From positions 17,242 through 81,241 of the forward strand of contig SUUE01000004.1 of NCBI GenBank assembly GCA_015062685.1: a stretch of 64,000 nt of DNA. The letters are read 5' to 3'. The stretch comes from Coriobacteriaceae bacterium (GTDB lineage: Bacteria; Actinomycetota; Coriobacteriia; Coriobacteriales; Eggerthellaceae). The position numbers and the translations under genes were made by a program. A model generated the notes under the pieces. The model saw nothing but the letters and a program-made list of their open reading frames with translations, did not search any database and was not told the DNA's origin. Shown here in pieces: positions 52,101 through 61,103 of the stretch. Each line of letters begins with the position of its first letter. Within the stretch, counting starts at the first letter, position 1.

Positions 52101-52270
52101 GGGAGCCCCGCAGGCCCCTCCGCCGCCCAAGCGCGAGGTGCCCACGCGCAACCCGCCGCCCACAAGCTCATCGCGAGGGTGGCGGCGACGAGCGCAGCCA
52201 CCGCCCCGATCGGCCCCGCTCCGCGCCTCTTCGTAACCCCCAAAGCCTGCCCGTTCCCGATGCTACCCAT
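49199..52270 (-). CDS. Large cell-surface protein with SpaA/Cna-B-like and VaFE domains
   Basis: 1023 residues. A signal peptide ends near AWAAEG (about 48). The middle has several prealbumin-like SpaA domains (GAQFTIRYYDG, AGAQFSIENAS, ATYGVFETRG and PMGYVLDSSIYEV-type repeats). Two VaFE domains follow (about 710-807 and 823-927, each with VAFE and EGQTV). A Pro/Glu-rich wall spacer (PPEEPAPPEEP) leads to AKTGD, a hydrophobic helix and an Arg-rich tail, so it is probably sortase-anchored, although the motif departs from LPXTG. Such domains often carry self-formed isopeptide bonds. It is likely an adhesin or pilin-like protein. No sortase gene is nearby. The ATG follows AAAGGA. Confidence 0.85.
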   Translation of the reverse strand: MGSIGNGQALGVTKRRGAGPIGAVAALVAATLAMSLWAAGCAWAPRAWAAEGPAGLPETASGTCYIGSTWMVGSTSFFTIPSFSGTLEGCVPYGMFECLNRTAAAPHDVYADYWAELVEYNTSEGWARYYVTITPPDATDGETWNEYGLVGYQRVGGTVTITWNFNGGISLEKRSSNPSLTDGNSCYRLEGATYGVFETRGAAESRRSDRAAATFSTDAQGSWTSGERFAPGKYYIAELAAPMGYVLDSSIYEVAVEPGATARVNAGAGHVVDVPQTNPVTLWASKADSQTPDGSPQGNGTLAGAQFTIRYYDGYYGLGGLPAAPTRTWVVATGDDGVAVADDAHLVGGDPYYRTGAGQVTIPLGTVTIQETAAPHGYLIGDRSGVGETKLFQIRGDTEAVNVYSAPTFGDAIARGGVAIGKIDRQNGSGLPQGSASLAGAQFSIENASERAVIVDGAVFQPGEIVKLLECSQAGNAVEAWTSADCLPAGSYVVRECSAADGYLYDDASRSWSCSFEVAYDGQVVDLRDGAAASNRVVRGDIAFSKVDGYSMARLGKVPFLVTSTTTGESHVAVTDENGMLSTAASWNAHTAKTNANDAALMERDGALAVDDERIDPSAGIWFDGRSDASCPPDDSLGALPYDTYTVAELRCAANEGYDLASFAVTIERDGRELDLGTVDDNPGPIVNTSLTDGNGVRLMAANTTATVTDTVSYVNLDMRKSYTMRGTMHLVGADGNDEGVIAESAVTFEPSGTAGTIGVDFAIDTADMEGARLVAFEQLEDSGGNVIASHEDLTYEGQTVRVPGIATELADASDGDHRASAGEAVVLVDNVSYRGLTPGEAYTVTGTLHLRGADGADEGIALDRYGTPLRAQTSFVPDGSEGTAQVTFAFAAPDLAGRSVVAFEELTRRGATYATHADIADEGQTVTFEPKPEEPAPPEEPAPPEEPLPPEEPKPETPVVVVQEVKPAPPAPPTTMAKTGDLIPLPLVVFVGAGALGLGGAALAVRRLERRAQITIRRGPRR

Positions 52271-52569
52271 ATCCGTCCTTTCGATCGCGCTGCCCTTGGC
52301 GAGCGATGGTAGGCGCGCGACCTTACAGTGCATTCGCCCGCGTTCGCGTTGCGGGCGAACTGCGTCCCACCGGCGCCTTACAGGTTTGCGGGAATATCCG
52401 ACGGTTCCTCTAACGGCTGTCGCCCCATGCTTGCGCGGAACCGACAGATTGTCCGAAAGCCCCGCTCGCGCCCCAGCCGTCTCGGCGCGGGGCCGCGCCG
52501 CGCAAGGGTGTGTACAATGAATTCACCATCGTCGGGTGGGCGCGGACGCGCCCGATGCGGGGAGGGCGC

Positions 52570-54360
52570 ATGGCGGACAGCTTCGGCAAACAGGGAACGA
52601 CGCGGCGAACGCTGCACTACTATTGGTGGGCCACGCGCAGGCACCTGGGCCTCTACATTGGCATGGTCCTTTCCACGATCAGCTTCGGCGTGCTTCTGTC
52701 CTACGGTAACCCGCTCGTCATGAGCCTTATCGTCGACCGCATATCGGCCGAGCCAGTTGCCGCCGACCAGGTGTTCGAGGTGTTCGGCCCCTACATCCTG
52801 GCGCTGCTGCTCATCAACGTGTTCGGCCAGGCTTTCAGCCGCCTGCAGGACTACACGCTCTGGAAGCTCGAGATCGCCGTGTCCTACGACCTGGCCACGC
52901 TGTGCTTCGACTGCCTGTGCAACCAGTCGGTCAGCTTCCACTCCAACCGCTTCGGCGGCACGCTCGTGTCGCAGACCTCGAAGTTCATGGCGGCCTACAA
53001 CCAGCTGGTGGAGGGCATAAACTTCCCGTTCCTCCCCGTGCTCGAGTCGGTCGTGTTCATCTGCATCGTGCTGGGCCCGCGCGTGCCCGCCTACGTGGTC
53101 GTGCTCATGGTGCTGCTCGTGCTGTACGGCACGGTGAGCTACCTCATGTACCGCCGCATCCTCAACCTGAACGAGAAGGCGGCGGGTGCCCAGAACCAGC
53201 TCTCGGGCGAGCTTTCCGACAGCGTGGCGAACATCCTGGCGGTGAAGACCTACGGCCGCGAGGACTACGAGCGCGGCCTGTTCGACGCGGCCAACCGCGA
53301 GGTCGTGGCGCGCGATAGCAAGCGCATGATGGCGAGCCTCGCGCGCGGCGTCGTGACCTCGGTCATCGCGGTCACCATCATGGCCATCGTCACGGTGTTC
53401 ATCGCGGGCGGCAACGCCTGGTTCGGCATCACGCCCGGCACGCTCGTGCTCATGTTCACCTACACGTACACGGTGACCAATCAGTTCAACTTCATCAACA
53501 ACGGCCTGCAGCGCCTGAACCGCGCGTTCGGCGACGCGGCGGGCATGACGACCGTGCTCGACGAGCCGCGGCTGGTGGCCGACGCGCCGGGCGCGCCGGA
53601 CCTCGTGGTGGGCGAGGGCGCCATCGACTTCGAGGGCATCGGCTTCCGCTACACCGATGGCGATGCCGAGACGGTCGTGTTCGACGGCTTCGACCTGCAT
53701 ATACCCGCGGGCCAGCGCGTGGGGCTCGTGGGCATGAGCGGTGCGGGCAAGACCACGCTCACGAAGCTGCTGCTGCGTCTGTCCGACATCCAGGAGGGCC
53801 GGATCCTCGTGGACGGGCAGGACGTTGCGAAGTGCGCGCAGCAGTCGCTGCGCCGCCAGATCGCCTACGTGCCGCAGGAGGCGCTGCTGTTCCACCGTAC
53901 GGTGGCGGAGAACATCGCCTACGGCAAGCCCGACGCCACTCCCGAAGAGATCCGCGAGGCCGCGCGCCAGGCCAACGCGCTCGAGTTCATCGAGAAGCTG
54001 CCCCAGGGGTTCGACACCGTCACGGGGGAGCGCGGCGTCAAGCTGTCGGGCGGCCAGCGCCAGCGCATCGCCATCGCGCGCGCCATGCTGGCGAATTGCC
54101 CCATCCTCGTGCTGGACGAGGCCACGAGCGCGCTCGACTCGGAAAGCGAGCGGCTCGTCCAGGAGGCGCTCGGGCGCCTGATGGCCGGCCGCACGAGCAT
54201 CGTCGTGGCGCACCGGCTCTCGACGGTGGCGAGCCTCGACCGCATCGTCGTGCTCTCCGACGGCCGCATCGCCGAGGACGGCCCGCACGCCCAGCTCATC
54301 GAGCGCGGCGGCGAGTACGCCATGCTGTGGAGCCGCCAGACCGGTGCCTATCTGGAATGA
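52570..54360 (+). CDS. ABC transporter, fused membrane and ATPase domains (exporter)
   Basis: 596 residues. Six membrane helices lie in residues 1-315, then an ATPase with Walker A GMSGAGKTT, signature LSGGQRQ, Walker B ILVLDEATSALD and the H-loop in VAHRLST. This is a type IV (MsbA/LmrA-like) half-exporter that would dimerise. The ATG at 52570 follows GGGGAGGGC. A weak TACAAT (52513-52518) may be its -10. An MFS exporter follows on the same strand and a TetR gene after that, suggesting a drug or lipid export locus. Confidence 0.92.
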   Translation: MADSFGKQGTTRRTLHYYWWATRRHLGLYIGMVLSTISFGVLLSYGNPLVMSLIVDRISAEPVAADQVFEVFGPYILALLLINVFGQAFSRLQDYTLWKLEIAVSYDLATLCFDCLCNQSVSFHSNRFGGTLVSQTSKFMAAYNQLVEGINFPFLPVLESVVFICIVLGPRVPAYVVVLMVLLVLYGTVSYLMYRRILNLNEKAAGAQNQLSGELSDSVANILAVKTYGREDYERGLFDAANREVVARDSKRMMASLARGVVTSVIAVTIMAIVTVFIAGGNAWFGITPGTLVLMFTYTYTVTNQFNFINNGLQRLNRAFGDAAGMTTVLDEPRLVADAPGAPDLVVGEGAIDFEGIGFRYTDGDAETVVFDGFDLHIPAGQRVGLVGMSGAGKTTLTKLLLRLSDIQEGRILVDGQDVAKCAQQSLRRQIAYVPQEALLFHRTVAENIAYGKPDATPEEIREAARQANALEFIEKLPQGFDTVTGERGVKLSGGQRQRIAIARAMLANCPILVLDEATSALDSESERLVQEALGRLMAGRTSIVVAHRLSTVASLDRIVVLSDGRIAEDGPHAQLIERGGEYAMLWSRQTGAYLE

Positions 54361-54432
54361 TCTTCGGGGCGCTCCAGCTCATTCTGTGCAGCTCGTCGGC
54401 CCGAGCACGCCTTGTGCTACCATCCCATTCCC

Positions 54433-55809
54433 ATGGGGCTAACTAAACAGGACATAGTGCAGGCGGTGGTGCTCCTCGCGGGGTGCCTGCTCGTCGTGCT
54501 CAACTACACGCTCCTCGCCCCTGCGCTGCCCGTCATCATGCACGAGATGAACGTCGGCGAGACCACCGTGCAGTGGCTCACGTCCATCTACGCCATGGTG
54601 GAGGCCATCGTGATCCCCATGAACGCGTTTCTGCTCGGGCGCTTCTCGGTGCGCAAGCTCTTCGCCGGCGCGTTCGTACTGTTCGCCTGCGGGTCGCTTG
54701 CTGCGGCCGTGGCGCCTACGTTCGCGCTGCTCCTGGTGGCGCGCGTCATGCAGGCGGCGGCGACGGGCGTGGCCATGCCCATGGTGTGGACGCTGCTGCT
54801 CCTCATGGCGCCCAAGGAGAACAGGGGAGTGCTCATGGGCATCGTAGGCGTGGTCATCAGCTTCGCGCCCGCCATCGGGCCGCCCGCGTCCGGCGCCATC
54901 ATCGACGCGTTCGGCTGGCGCTCGCTCTTCTTCATCGTGGCGGGCATCAGCGTGGCCGTCATCGCGTTCACGCTCGCGCTGCTCAAGAACCGCGACGGTT
55001 TCGAGCGCACGAGCTTCGACGTTCCCTCCATGGCGCTGTCGTCTGCGGGCATGTTCGCCTTGCTCTACGGGCTTTCCACGTTCACGTCCACGGCGACGCC
55101 CTGGCTCTCGGCGCTTCTCATAGTCGCGGGCCTCGTGTTGCTCGGCGTGTTCGTGCGCAGGCAGGGCCGCCTCGAGGTGCCCATGCTGCGCGTCGAGACG
55201 CTCAGGACCCGCCGTTTCCGCAACGCGATCATCGTGTGCTGCCTGCTCGAGGCGGCGCTCATTGCCATCGACGTGCTCCTGCCGCTGTTCCTGCAGAACT
55301 CGCTCGGCCAGACGCCCACGCAGACGGGCCTCGTCATGGCCCCGGCGGCGCTCGCGGGCGCCGTGACGGGCGTCGTGGCGGGCCGCATTTTCGACAAGCA
55401 CGGGGTGCGCCGTATCGTGCTCGTGGGCGCCGTGCTGCTCGAGGGCTCCGCCATCGCGCTCTGCCTATGCGGTGCCGGCACCTGGGTCGTGCTTGTGGCG
55501 GGCATCTACTGCATCGAGACCATCGGCTGGCAATGCGTGTCCACGCCCTCGAACACGTGGGGCATCAACTCGCTTCCCAACGAGATCATCCAGCACGGCA
55601 ACGCGGTCATGAGCACGCTCATGCAGGTGGGGGCTTCGTTCGGCACGGCGGTCATCGTCAGCCTCACCGCTTTCGGCCCGCTCGTCGCGGGTACGGCTGG
55701 CACGGAGGCGGCAACGCTCGCGGGTTACCACGTGGCCTTCGTCGGCACGGCCGTGCTCTTGGGCATCGTCGCCCTCGTCATCTTCCTAGGCGTCCGCGAT
55801 AAGGAATGA
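54433..55809 (+). CDS. MFS multidrug exporter, DHA2-like
   Basis: 458 residues with 12-14 helices. WLTSIYAMVEAIVIPMNAFLLGRF and the motif C-like VVISFAPAIGPPASGAIID are typical of drug/H+ antiporters of the EmrB/LfrA group. The ATG at 54433 has no ribosome site; TGCTACCAT (extended -10 look) ends 9 bases before it. It lies 72 bases after the ABC exporter. The TetR gene convergent at its end may regulate it. Substrate unknown. Confidence 0.9.
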   Translation: MGLTKQDIVQAVVLLAGCLLVVLNYTLLAPALPVIMHEMNVGETTVQWLTSIYAMVEAIVIPMNAFLLGRFSVRKLFAGAFVLFACGSLAAAVAPTFALLLVARVMQAAATGVAMPMVWTLLLLMAPKENRGVLMGIVGVVISFAPAIGPPASGAIIDAFGWRSLFFIVAGISVAVIAFTLALLKNRDGFERTSFDVPSMALSSAGMFALLYGLSTFTSTATPWLSALLIVAGLVLLGVFVRRQGRLEVPMLRVETLRTRRFRNAIIVCCLLEAALIAIDVLLPLFLQNSLGQTPTQTGLVMAPAALAGAVTGVVAGRIFDKHGVRRIVLVGAVLLEGSAIALCLCGAGTWVVLVAGIYCIETIGWQCVSTPSNTWGINSLPNEIIQHGNAVMSTLMQVGASFGTAVIVSLTAFGPLVAGTAGTEAATLAGYHVAFVGTAVLLGIVALVIFLGVRDKE

Positions 55810-55849
55810 GCGCAGGGGCGGTCCTGAAGCCCGTTTGTTTTCGTGCGGC

Positions 55850-56470
55850 TTAGTCCGACAGGGACCTCATGCCGCGCTTGCGCGCGGCAGCGCCGAGCAG
55901 TTGGTGGTGCCTCTTGTTCTGGCAGGCGCTCAGGCCGCCGCAGATGAACGTGTCGATGGCCTCTCGCACCTCGCGCCAGAGAGCTTCGTCGTGGCCGTAT
56001 TTCTTCGCAGCGTTAAAGCAGCCGTTCATCTGGAACACGGACAGTGCCTCGCATATCTCGTGCCTGTACCCAGCCGATGCCAGCGCGGAGATGAATTCGT
56101 TGTTGCCCGCGGTGTCCATGTGCTGCATGTAGGTGTCTAGAAAACCCGGCATGCCCACGATGGCCCGGTGCTCTTCGTCGCGTATGAGGTCGCAGAAGGG
56201 TCTTGTGCCCGGGGGCTCGATGCCGTCGAAGCACGCAGCTTCGCTCATGATGGGGGACACGTCGTCGTGGAAGCCGCGGACGATATCCTCATAGGCGTCG
56301 TAGGTGTTGTTGTAGTGCTGGTAGAGCGTGCTGCGGCTCACTTGCGCCTCGCGCGCGAGTTCGCTCATCGTAATGCTGTCGAGCGGCTTGCTCGCGAGCA
56401 GCTCAAGCAGCGCGCGCTTGATGTCGCGCTTGGTTCGGTCATTGCGCTTCGGTGCGTCGTTATTGGCCAT
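55850..56470 (-). CDS. TetR-family transcriptional regulator
   Basis: 206 residues. The N-terminal helix-turn-helix has IKRALLELLASKPLDSITMSELA and QVSRSTLYQHYNNTYD, close to TetR members with a TetR_C_7-like ligand domain. The ATG at 56470 follows AGGGGGC. It is divergent from the molybdoenzyme operon at 56758 and convergent with the MFS gene. A good dyad (56535-56561) lies in the divergent region. It may repress itself and the molybdoenzyme operon or the exporters. Confidence 0.9.
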   Translation of the reverse strand: MANNDAPKRNDRTKRDIKRALLELLASKPLDSITMSELAREAQVSRSTLYQHYNNTYDAYEDIVRGFHDDVSPIMSEAACFDGIEPPGTRPFCDLIRDEEHRAIVGMPGFLDTYMQHMDTAGNNEFISALASAGYRHEICEALSVFQMNGCFNAAKKYGHDEALWREVREAIDTFICGGLSACQNKRHHQLLGAAARKRGMRSLSD

Positions 56471-56534
56471 GTGCGCCCCCTTGCGATCTCGGGCTTCGAA
56501 TCGATTGAGCAAATAATAATCCTTCTGTTTCAAA

Positions 56535-56561
56535 TCGTACAGTATGTATGAAAGTGTACGA
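56535..56561. promoter_or_regulatory. Probable TetR operator
   Basis: TCGTACA and TGTACGA form a perfect 7-base inverted repeat with a 13-base spacer, 65 bases upstream of the tetR start codon; GACGTACGA follows directly as a further partial copy. Confidence 0.6.
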
Positions 56562-56757
56562 GACGTACGAAAAAATCTCCCCTATGGTGCACTCAGGAGA
56601 TTCAGCTGAGTCGATTCTGTAAATCGATATCCGGTCTCTGAGGGGTGCGCCCGGCAGCATGCGCAGCTGCAAGCCGAACCGAGCACAGCCGTCTCAGGTT
56701 GGCTTGAGGGCGAGTCTAAGAGAGAGGGGTATCCTGGCAACTTCTAGAGGAGGAGAG

Positions 56758-59178
56758 ATGTCAGGAGAAATCAGTTCGCGTTCGGGCTTTACCCGCCGCG
56801 ACTTCATGAAGGGCGCGACCGCCCTGGGCGCCATCGGCATGGTCGCGGGCGGCATGTCCACCGCATCTGGCTGGTTTGCGCCGGCAAAGGCAATAGCCGA
56901 TGTTCAGGAAACCCATTGCGTCGTTCCCCATCTCGTTCACTGCGGTGGCGGGTGCACGCTCGATTGCACCGTACGCGAGGGGCGCATGGTGAACGTGCAG
57001 CCGGTCGCGTTGTACGACGAGCGCAACCGCAAGCAGTGCCTGCGCGCAGTTGGCGAGATATCGAACACGTACTCGGTCGATCGCATCCAGACGCCCCTGC
57101 GTCGTGTAGGCGAGCGCGGGGAGGGCAAGTTCGAGCAAATAAGCTGGGACGAAGCTATCGACGAGATCGCAACCGCGTTCAAGAGCGCGCAGGAGAAATA
57201 CGGCAAAGATGCTGTGTTCATCAAGAAGACCATCGAGGCGATGAACTCCCATGGCTTCAACTTCATCCCGACCTACATCGGGTGCCAGACCGAGGCGCTC
57301 TCGGGCATTGACCGCAACATCGCAAACGGCATGATTCCGGCATTCATGCAGCCGCATGGCCTTGCTGCCGACAGCGTGTGGGCTTGGGAGGACTCCAAGA
57401 CGATCATCAACATTGCCCACAACCAGGCCGAAACCGCCATCGTATGGTTCGAGTCGGTCGCGGTCGCCCGCGAGAACGGCGCGAAGTTCATCGACATCGA
57501 CCCGCGTTTCAGCCCGACGGCGAGCAAGTCCGACCAGTGGATCTCGCCCATTCCGGGCCAGGACCCCGCGCTGTTCCTCGGCGTGCTCAACGCCATGGTC
57601 AGCAAGGGCTGGTATGACGAGCAGTTCGTCGTCGCGAACACGTCCATGCCGTTCCTCGTGGATGCGGAGACGGGTGCGCTCCTTGGGGACATGGAACAGT
57701 GGATGCACCCGATTGCGAAGAAGGAAGTGCCCGCGCGAATTCCCATGGTTTGGGACACGGCCGCGAATTCCGCCGTCGTGTACAGCGCGGCCACCTCTCC
57801 GGCGCTCGAGGGCGAATACGTGGTCGACGGCAAGAAGGTGGTAACGCAGTTCACGCTTCTGAAGAAGCAGATCGGCGATTACACGCCCGCATGGGCGGCT
57901 GCCAAGAGCGGTGTTGCCGAGGACGTCATCACCGGCTTGGCCGACCGCTACGCCAACCATGGTCCCGCTGTCATCAACTGGGGCATGGGCGGTCCCGACA
58001 AGTTCACGAACGGAGACATCCTGGGCCACACCCTCGCCATTATGGCGGCCCTCACGGGCAACTACGGCAAGCGCGGCGCGGGCATCGGCGCATACCCCGG
58101 TGGCGGTGGCATGAACAGCGGCGTTGCCGCAACGTTTGCCACGTGGCCCACCGCGGAGGGCTTCAAGCCGGCGGCCCATCCCGTTCCGTTCTTCGACATG
58201 CCCGTCAAGGAGAACAACGTCCACGCCGTCATGTTCTTCGGCGATGTGCCGTTCCTACAGCGCGGTAACGCGAACGAGACCGCCGCATGGCTCAAGTCGC
58301 TCGACTTCGTAGCCGTCGCGGAGATCTACAACTCCACGGTCTGCAGTTACGCCGACATCGTGCTGCCGTCCACCTCGCGCTTCGAGTGCGCCGAAGATTG
58401 GAAGGCGCTGCGTTCGCTGTTCGGGAACGTCACGTTGCAGCAGAAGGCCCTCGAGCCGATGTTCGAGGCGAAGGACGACCTCGAGATCGAGCGCCTCATC
58501 CTGGCGAAGTGGGGTTACGACCAGTACCTGCCCAAGACCTACGAGGAGCTCGCGCGCCATCAGCTCTCGAAGTCGACCGACAAGAAGATCGAGGGCCTCA
58601 CGTTCGAGAAGCTCGTTGCCGAAGGCGGCGTGTACCACATTCCCTCTGCAACCGACCCCACGGTGACGGGCGCGAATACGCCTGTCTTGAAGACCCACAC
58701 GGGCCGCGCGGAGCTCTACTACGAGAACCTTATCGAATACGGCCAGGCGTTCCCCCAGTTCGAGGAGCCGAGCGAAGCCTATGCGGACAACCCGCTGGCC
58801 GAGAAGTATCCGCTCATCTTCCTGACGGGCAAGACCCGCTTCCGCAACCACTCCTACATGTCGAACACGCCGTGGTTCCACCAGATGTACGGCGAGCCGC
58901 TCATGCTGAACCCGGTTGACGCGAATGCGCGCGGCCTGAAGGACGGCGATACGGTGCGCGTCTTCAACGACCGGGGGGAGTTCACCGCCATGCTGCAGGT
59001 GGACGAGTCGATTCGCCCGGGTAGCGCCTACATGGCGGAGGAGCGCTTCCTGCAATACAGCCCGGGTGGCCTCATGCAAAACGTCACCAACAGCACGTGC
59101 ATTCCCCGTAGCTACACGGGCACGCACGGGGCGCAGGTGCCCTTCAACGACAACCTCGTCGAGATAAAGAAAGCGTAG
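56758..59178 (+). CDS. Tat-exported molybdopterin oxidoreductase, DmsA-like catalytic subunit
   Basis: 806 residues. The twin-arginine signal is FTRRDFMKG (11-19). The N-terminal [4Fe-4S] site is complete: Cys62, Cys66, Cys70 (CGGGCTLDC) and Cys94. Molybdopterin domains follow, ending with NPVDANARGLKDGDTVRVFNDRGE. First gene of a four-gene operon with the Fe-S, NrfD-type membrane and TorD-type chaperone genes, so it is a complete quinol-linked terminal reductase on the outer face of the membrane. Substrate (S-oxide, N-oxide or other) cannot be told. The ATG follows AGAGGAGGAG. The leader of about 190 bases contains hairpins (CTCAG/CTGAG and TCGAT/ATCGA). Confidence 0.92.
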   Translation: MSGEISSRSGFTRRDFMKGATALGAIGMVAGGMSTASGWFAPAKAIADVQETHCVVPHLVHCGGGCTLDCTVREGRMVNVQPVALYDERNRKQCLRAVGEISNTYSVDRIQTPLRRVGERGEGKFEQISWDEAIDEIATAFKSAQEKYGKDAVFIKKTIEAMNSHGFNFIPTYIGCQTEALSGIDRNIANGMIPAFMQPHGLAADSVWAWEDSKTIINIAHNQAETAIVWFESVAVARENGAKFIDIDPRFSPTASKSDQWISPIPGQDPALFLGVLNAMVSKGWYDEQFVVANTSMPFLVDAETGALLGDMEQWMHPIAKKEVPARIPMVWDTAANSAVVYSAATSPALEGEYVVDGKKVVTQFTLLKKQIGDYTPAWAAAKSGVAEDVITGLADRYANHGPAVINWGMGGPDKFTNGDILGHTLAIMAALTGNYGKRGAGIGAYPGGGGMNSGVAATFATWPTAEGFKPAAHPVPFFDMPVKENNVHAVMFFGDVPFLQRGNANETAAWLKSLDFVAVAEIYNSTVCSYADIVLPSTSRFECAEDWKALRSLFGNVTLQQKALEPMFEAKDDLEIERLILAKWGYDQYLPKTYEELARHQLSKSTDKKIEGLTFEKLVAEGGVYHIPSATDPTVTGANTPVLKTHTGRAELYYENLIEYGQAFPQFEEPSEAYADNPLAEKYPLIFLTGKTRFRNHSYMSNTPWFHQMYGEPLMLNPVDANARGLKDGDTVRVFNDRGEFTAMLQVDESIRPGSAYMAEERFLQYSPGGLMQNVTNSTCIPRSYTGTHGAQVPFNDNLVEIKKA

Positions 59179-59187
59179 GTGAGATAG

Positions 59188-59805
59188 ATGACTAAGTTGG
59201 CGCTTGTGATCAACCAGCAACGTTGTATCGGCTGCCAAGCCTGCGCGCTCAGCTGCAAGATGTCGAATAACGTGCCTGACGGCATGATGTGGAACCGCGT
59301 GGTTTCCCTGGACACCGATCACATTGACGGCGCGCGGGACACGTTCCCCAACTTGACGCGCGAATACCTGCCCATTGCCTGCCAGCACTGCGAGAACCCC
59401 GCATGCATGAGGGTGTGCCCGACAGGGGCCACCTACAAGGATGACAAGGGCCGCGTGCTCATCGATTACGACAAGTGCATCGGTTGCCGCATGTGCATGG
59501 CCGCCTGCCCCTACAACGCCCGCGTCTTCAATTGGAACGAGCCGGTGCGCCAGGTGGGCTTCGACTACGGCGACAAGGACGTTCCCGCACGTGGCAAGGG
59601 CATCATGGAGAAGTGCACGCTGTGCCACGAGCGCACCGACCGCGGCGAAGACCCGATGTGCGTGGTCAACTGCCCGATGCGCGCCCGCGTGTACGGCGAC
59701 TTGGACGACCCGAATTCCGCGGCGTCCAAGGCCGCGCGCGAGGCGGGCGCCTATGTCCTGTTGCCCGAAATGGGCACCAAGCCGCAAGTCCATTACGTGA
59801 AGTAG
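59188..59805 (+). CDS. Four-cluster ferredoxin subunit, DmsB/NrfC-like
   Basis: 205 residues with four Cys groups for [4Fe-4S] clusters: CIGCQACALSC, CQHCENPACMRVCP, CIGCRMCMAACP and CTLCHERTD with CVVNCP. It carries electrons from the membrane subunit to the molybdoenzyme. It has no signal of its own and would be carried across by the catalytic subunit's Tat signal. It starts 9 bases after the catalytic gene. Confidence 0.94.
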   Translation: MTKLALVINQQRCIGCQACALSCKMSNNVPDGMMWNRVVSLDTDHIDGARDTFPNLTREYLPIACQHCENPACMRVCPTGATYKDDKGRVLIDYDKCIGCRMCMAACPYNARVFNWNEPVRQVGFDYGDKDVPARGKGIMEKCTLCHERTDRGEDPMCVVNCPMRARVYGDLDDPNSAASKAAREAGAYVLLPEMGTKPQVHYVK

Positions 59806-59818
59806 GGAAGGAGAGACC

Positions 59819-61018
59819 ATGCAACTTACTGCTAAGACAAAGGGCGCGTGCATCGTCCTGGCCCTGCTGGCCGTCGTGGGCGTCGGCTGCTGGGTGTTCC
59901 AGTTGCTCAACGGCCTCGGCGTCACCGGCATGTCCAACGTCAACTCGTGGGGCCTCTACATCTGCATGTTCATGCTGTTCGTGGGGCTGTCCGCCGGCGG
60001 CTTGATCGTGGCCAGCTCGGCTCACGTGTTCAACGTCGAGTCGTTCAAGGGCGTCGCCAAGCCCGCCGTCATCCTTTCGACGGTGTGCATCTGCATCGCG
60101 GCTGCGCTCATCCTCGTCGACCTCGGCGGCATCCAGCGCTTCTGGCGCCTGTTCACGGGACCGAACTTCATGTCGCCGCTCATGTGGGACGTGTGCATCA
60201 TCATGATCTACCTGGTGATCAACATCCTCGACCTCGTGTGGATGGGCAAGGGCGACGAGGGCAAGGTGCGCAAGCTGTCCTACGTGGCGCTGCCTGTGGC
60301 CATCCTGGTGCACAGCGTCACCGCCTGGATCTTCGGCCTCCAGATCGCTCGCGCATGGTACACCGCGATCATGGCCCCCATCTTCGTGGCGTCGGCCCTC
60401 GACAGCGGCCTTGCGCTCCTGCTCCTCGCGCTGATGGTGCTCGACAAGATGGGCCTCGCCAAGCTCGACAACGGCCTCATGGCCTCGCTGGGCAAGCTCC
60501 TGGCTGCGTTCATCGCGGTCGACGCGTTCTTCATCCTGTGCGAAGTGCTGACCATGGCCTACCCGGGTGCGGGCGAGGCGGCTGCGCTCTCGCAGATGCT
60601 GACCGGCGCCACCGCGCCGTTCTTCTGGGCCGAGGTCGTCGGCGGCCTGCTCGTGCCGTTCGTGGTCCTGGCCGTTGCCAAGAACCGCGAGAAGCGCGGT
60701 GCGGTCGTCTTCGCGAGCGTCCTCGTGGTGCTCGGTGTGGCCTGCAAGCGCGCTTGGCTGCTCCTCACGAGCTTCATCACGCCGAACGTTGCCGGCGGCC
60801 CCGGCATCACGACCGGCACATTGTCCGCCCAGACCGGCAACGCCACGAGCGTGTGGGCGACTGCGGGCTCGTATGCGCCCACCGTCCTCGAAGTCCTTAT
60901 CGTCGTGGGCGTAATCGCGCTCGGCGCGCTCGTGTTCATCTTGCTGTGCAGCAAGCTCCTGGTCCACGTTTCGCAGGCCGAGGTTGCTGCATCCGAGGAT
61001 GCCGTGCAGGTTGTTTAG
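59819..61018 (+). CDS. nrfD: NrfD/PsrC-type membrane subunit
   Basis: 399 residues with about ten hydrophobic helices and few charged residues. NSWGLYICMFMLFVGLSAGG is the typical second helix, with later LVDLGGIQRFW and SALDSGLALLLL. It should oxidise menaquinol and anchor the Fe-S and molybdoenzyme subunits. It has no heme motifs. It starts 13 bases after the Fe-S gene behind GGAAGGAGAG. The C-terminal tail is short and cytoplasmic. Confidence 0.92.
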   Translation: MQLTAKTKGACIVLALLAVVGVGCWVFQLLNGLGVTGMSNVNSWGLYICMFMLFVGLSAGGLIVASSAHVFNVESFKGVAKPAVILSTVCICIAAALILVDLGGIQRFWRLFTGPNFMSPLMWDVCIIMIYLVINILDLVWMGKGDEGKVRKLSYVALPVAILVHSVTAWIFGLQIARAWYTAIMAPIFVASALDSGLALLLLALMVLDKMGLAKLDNGLMASLGKLLAAFIAVDAFFILCEVLTMAYPGAGEAAALSQMLTGATAPFFWAEVVGGLLVPFVVLAVAKNREKRGAVVFASVLVVLGVACKRAWLLLTSFITPNVAGGPGITTGTLSAQTGNATSVWATAGSYAPTVLEVLIVVGVIALGALVFILLCSKLLVHVSQAEVAASEDAVQVV

Positions 61019-61037
61019 CCATCATTCCTTTCCCCCT

Positions 61038-61083
61038 CCCAGACGGCGCGGACGGTCCACCCGGGTCGCCCGCGCTGTCTGGG
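61038..61083 (+). other. Intercistronic hairpin between the membrane subunit and the chaperone
   Basis: CCCAGACGGCGCG and CGCGCTGTCTGGG pair at 12 of 13 positions around a 20-base loop. No T-run follows, so it may reduce or protect the downstream message instead of ending it. Confidence 0.6.
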
Positions 61084-61103
61084 AACGACGAGAGAAGGCC
61101 GTT

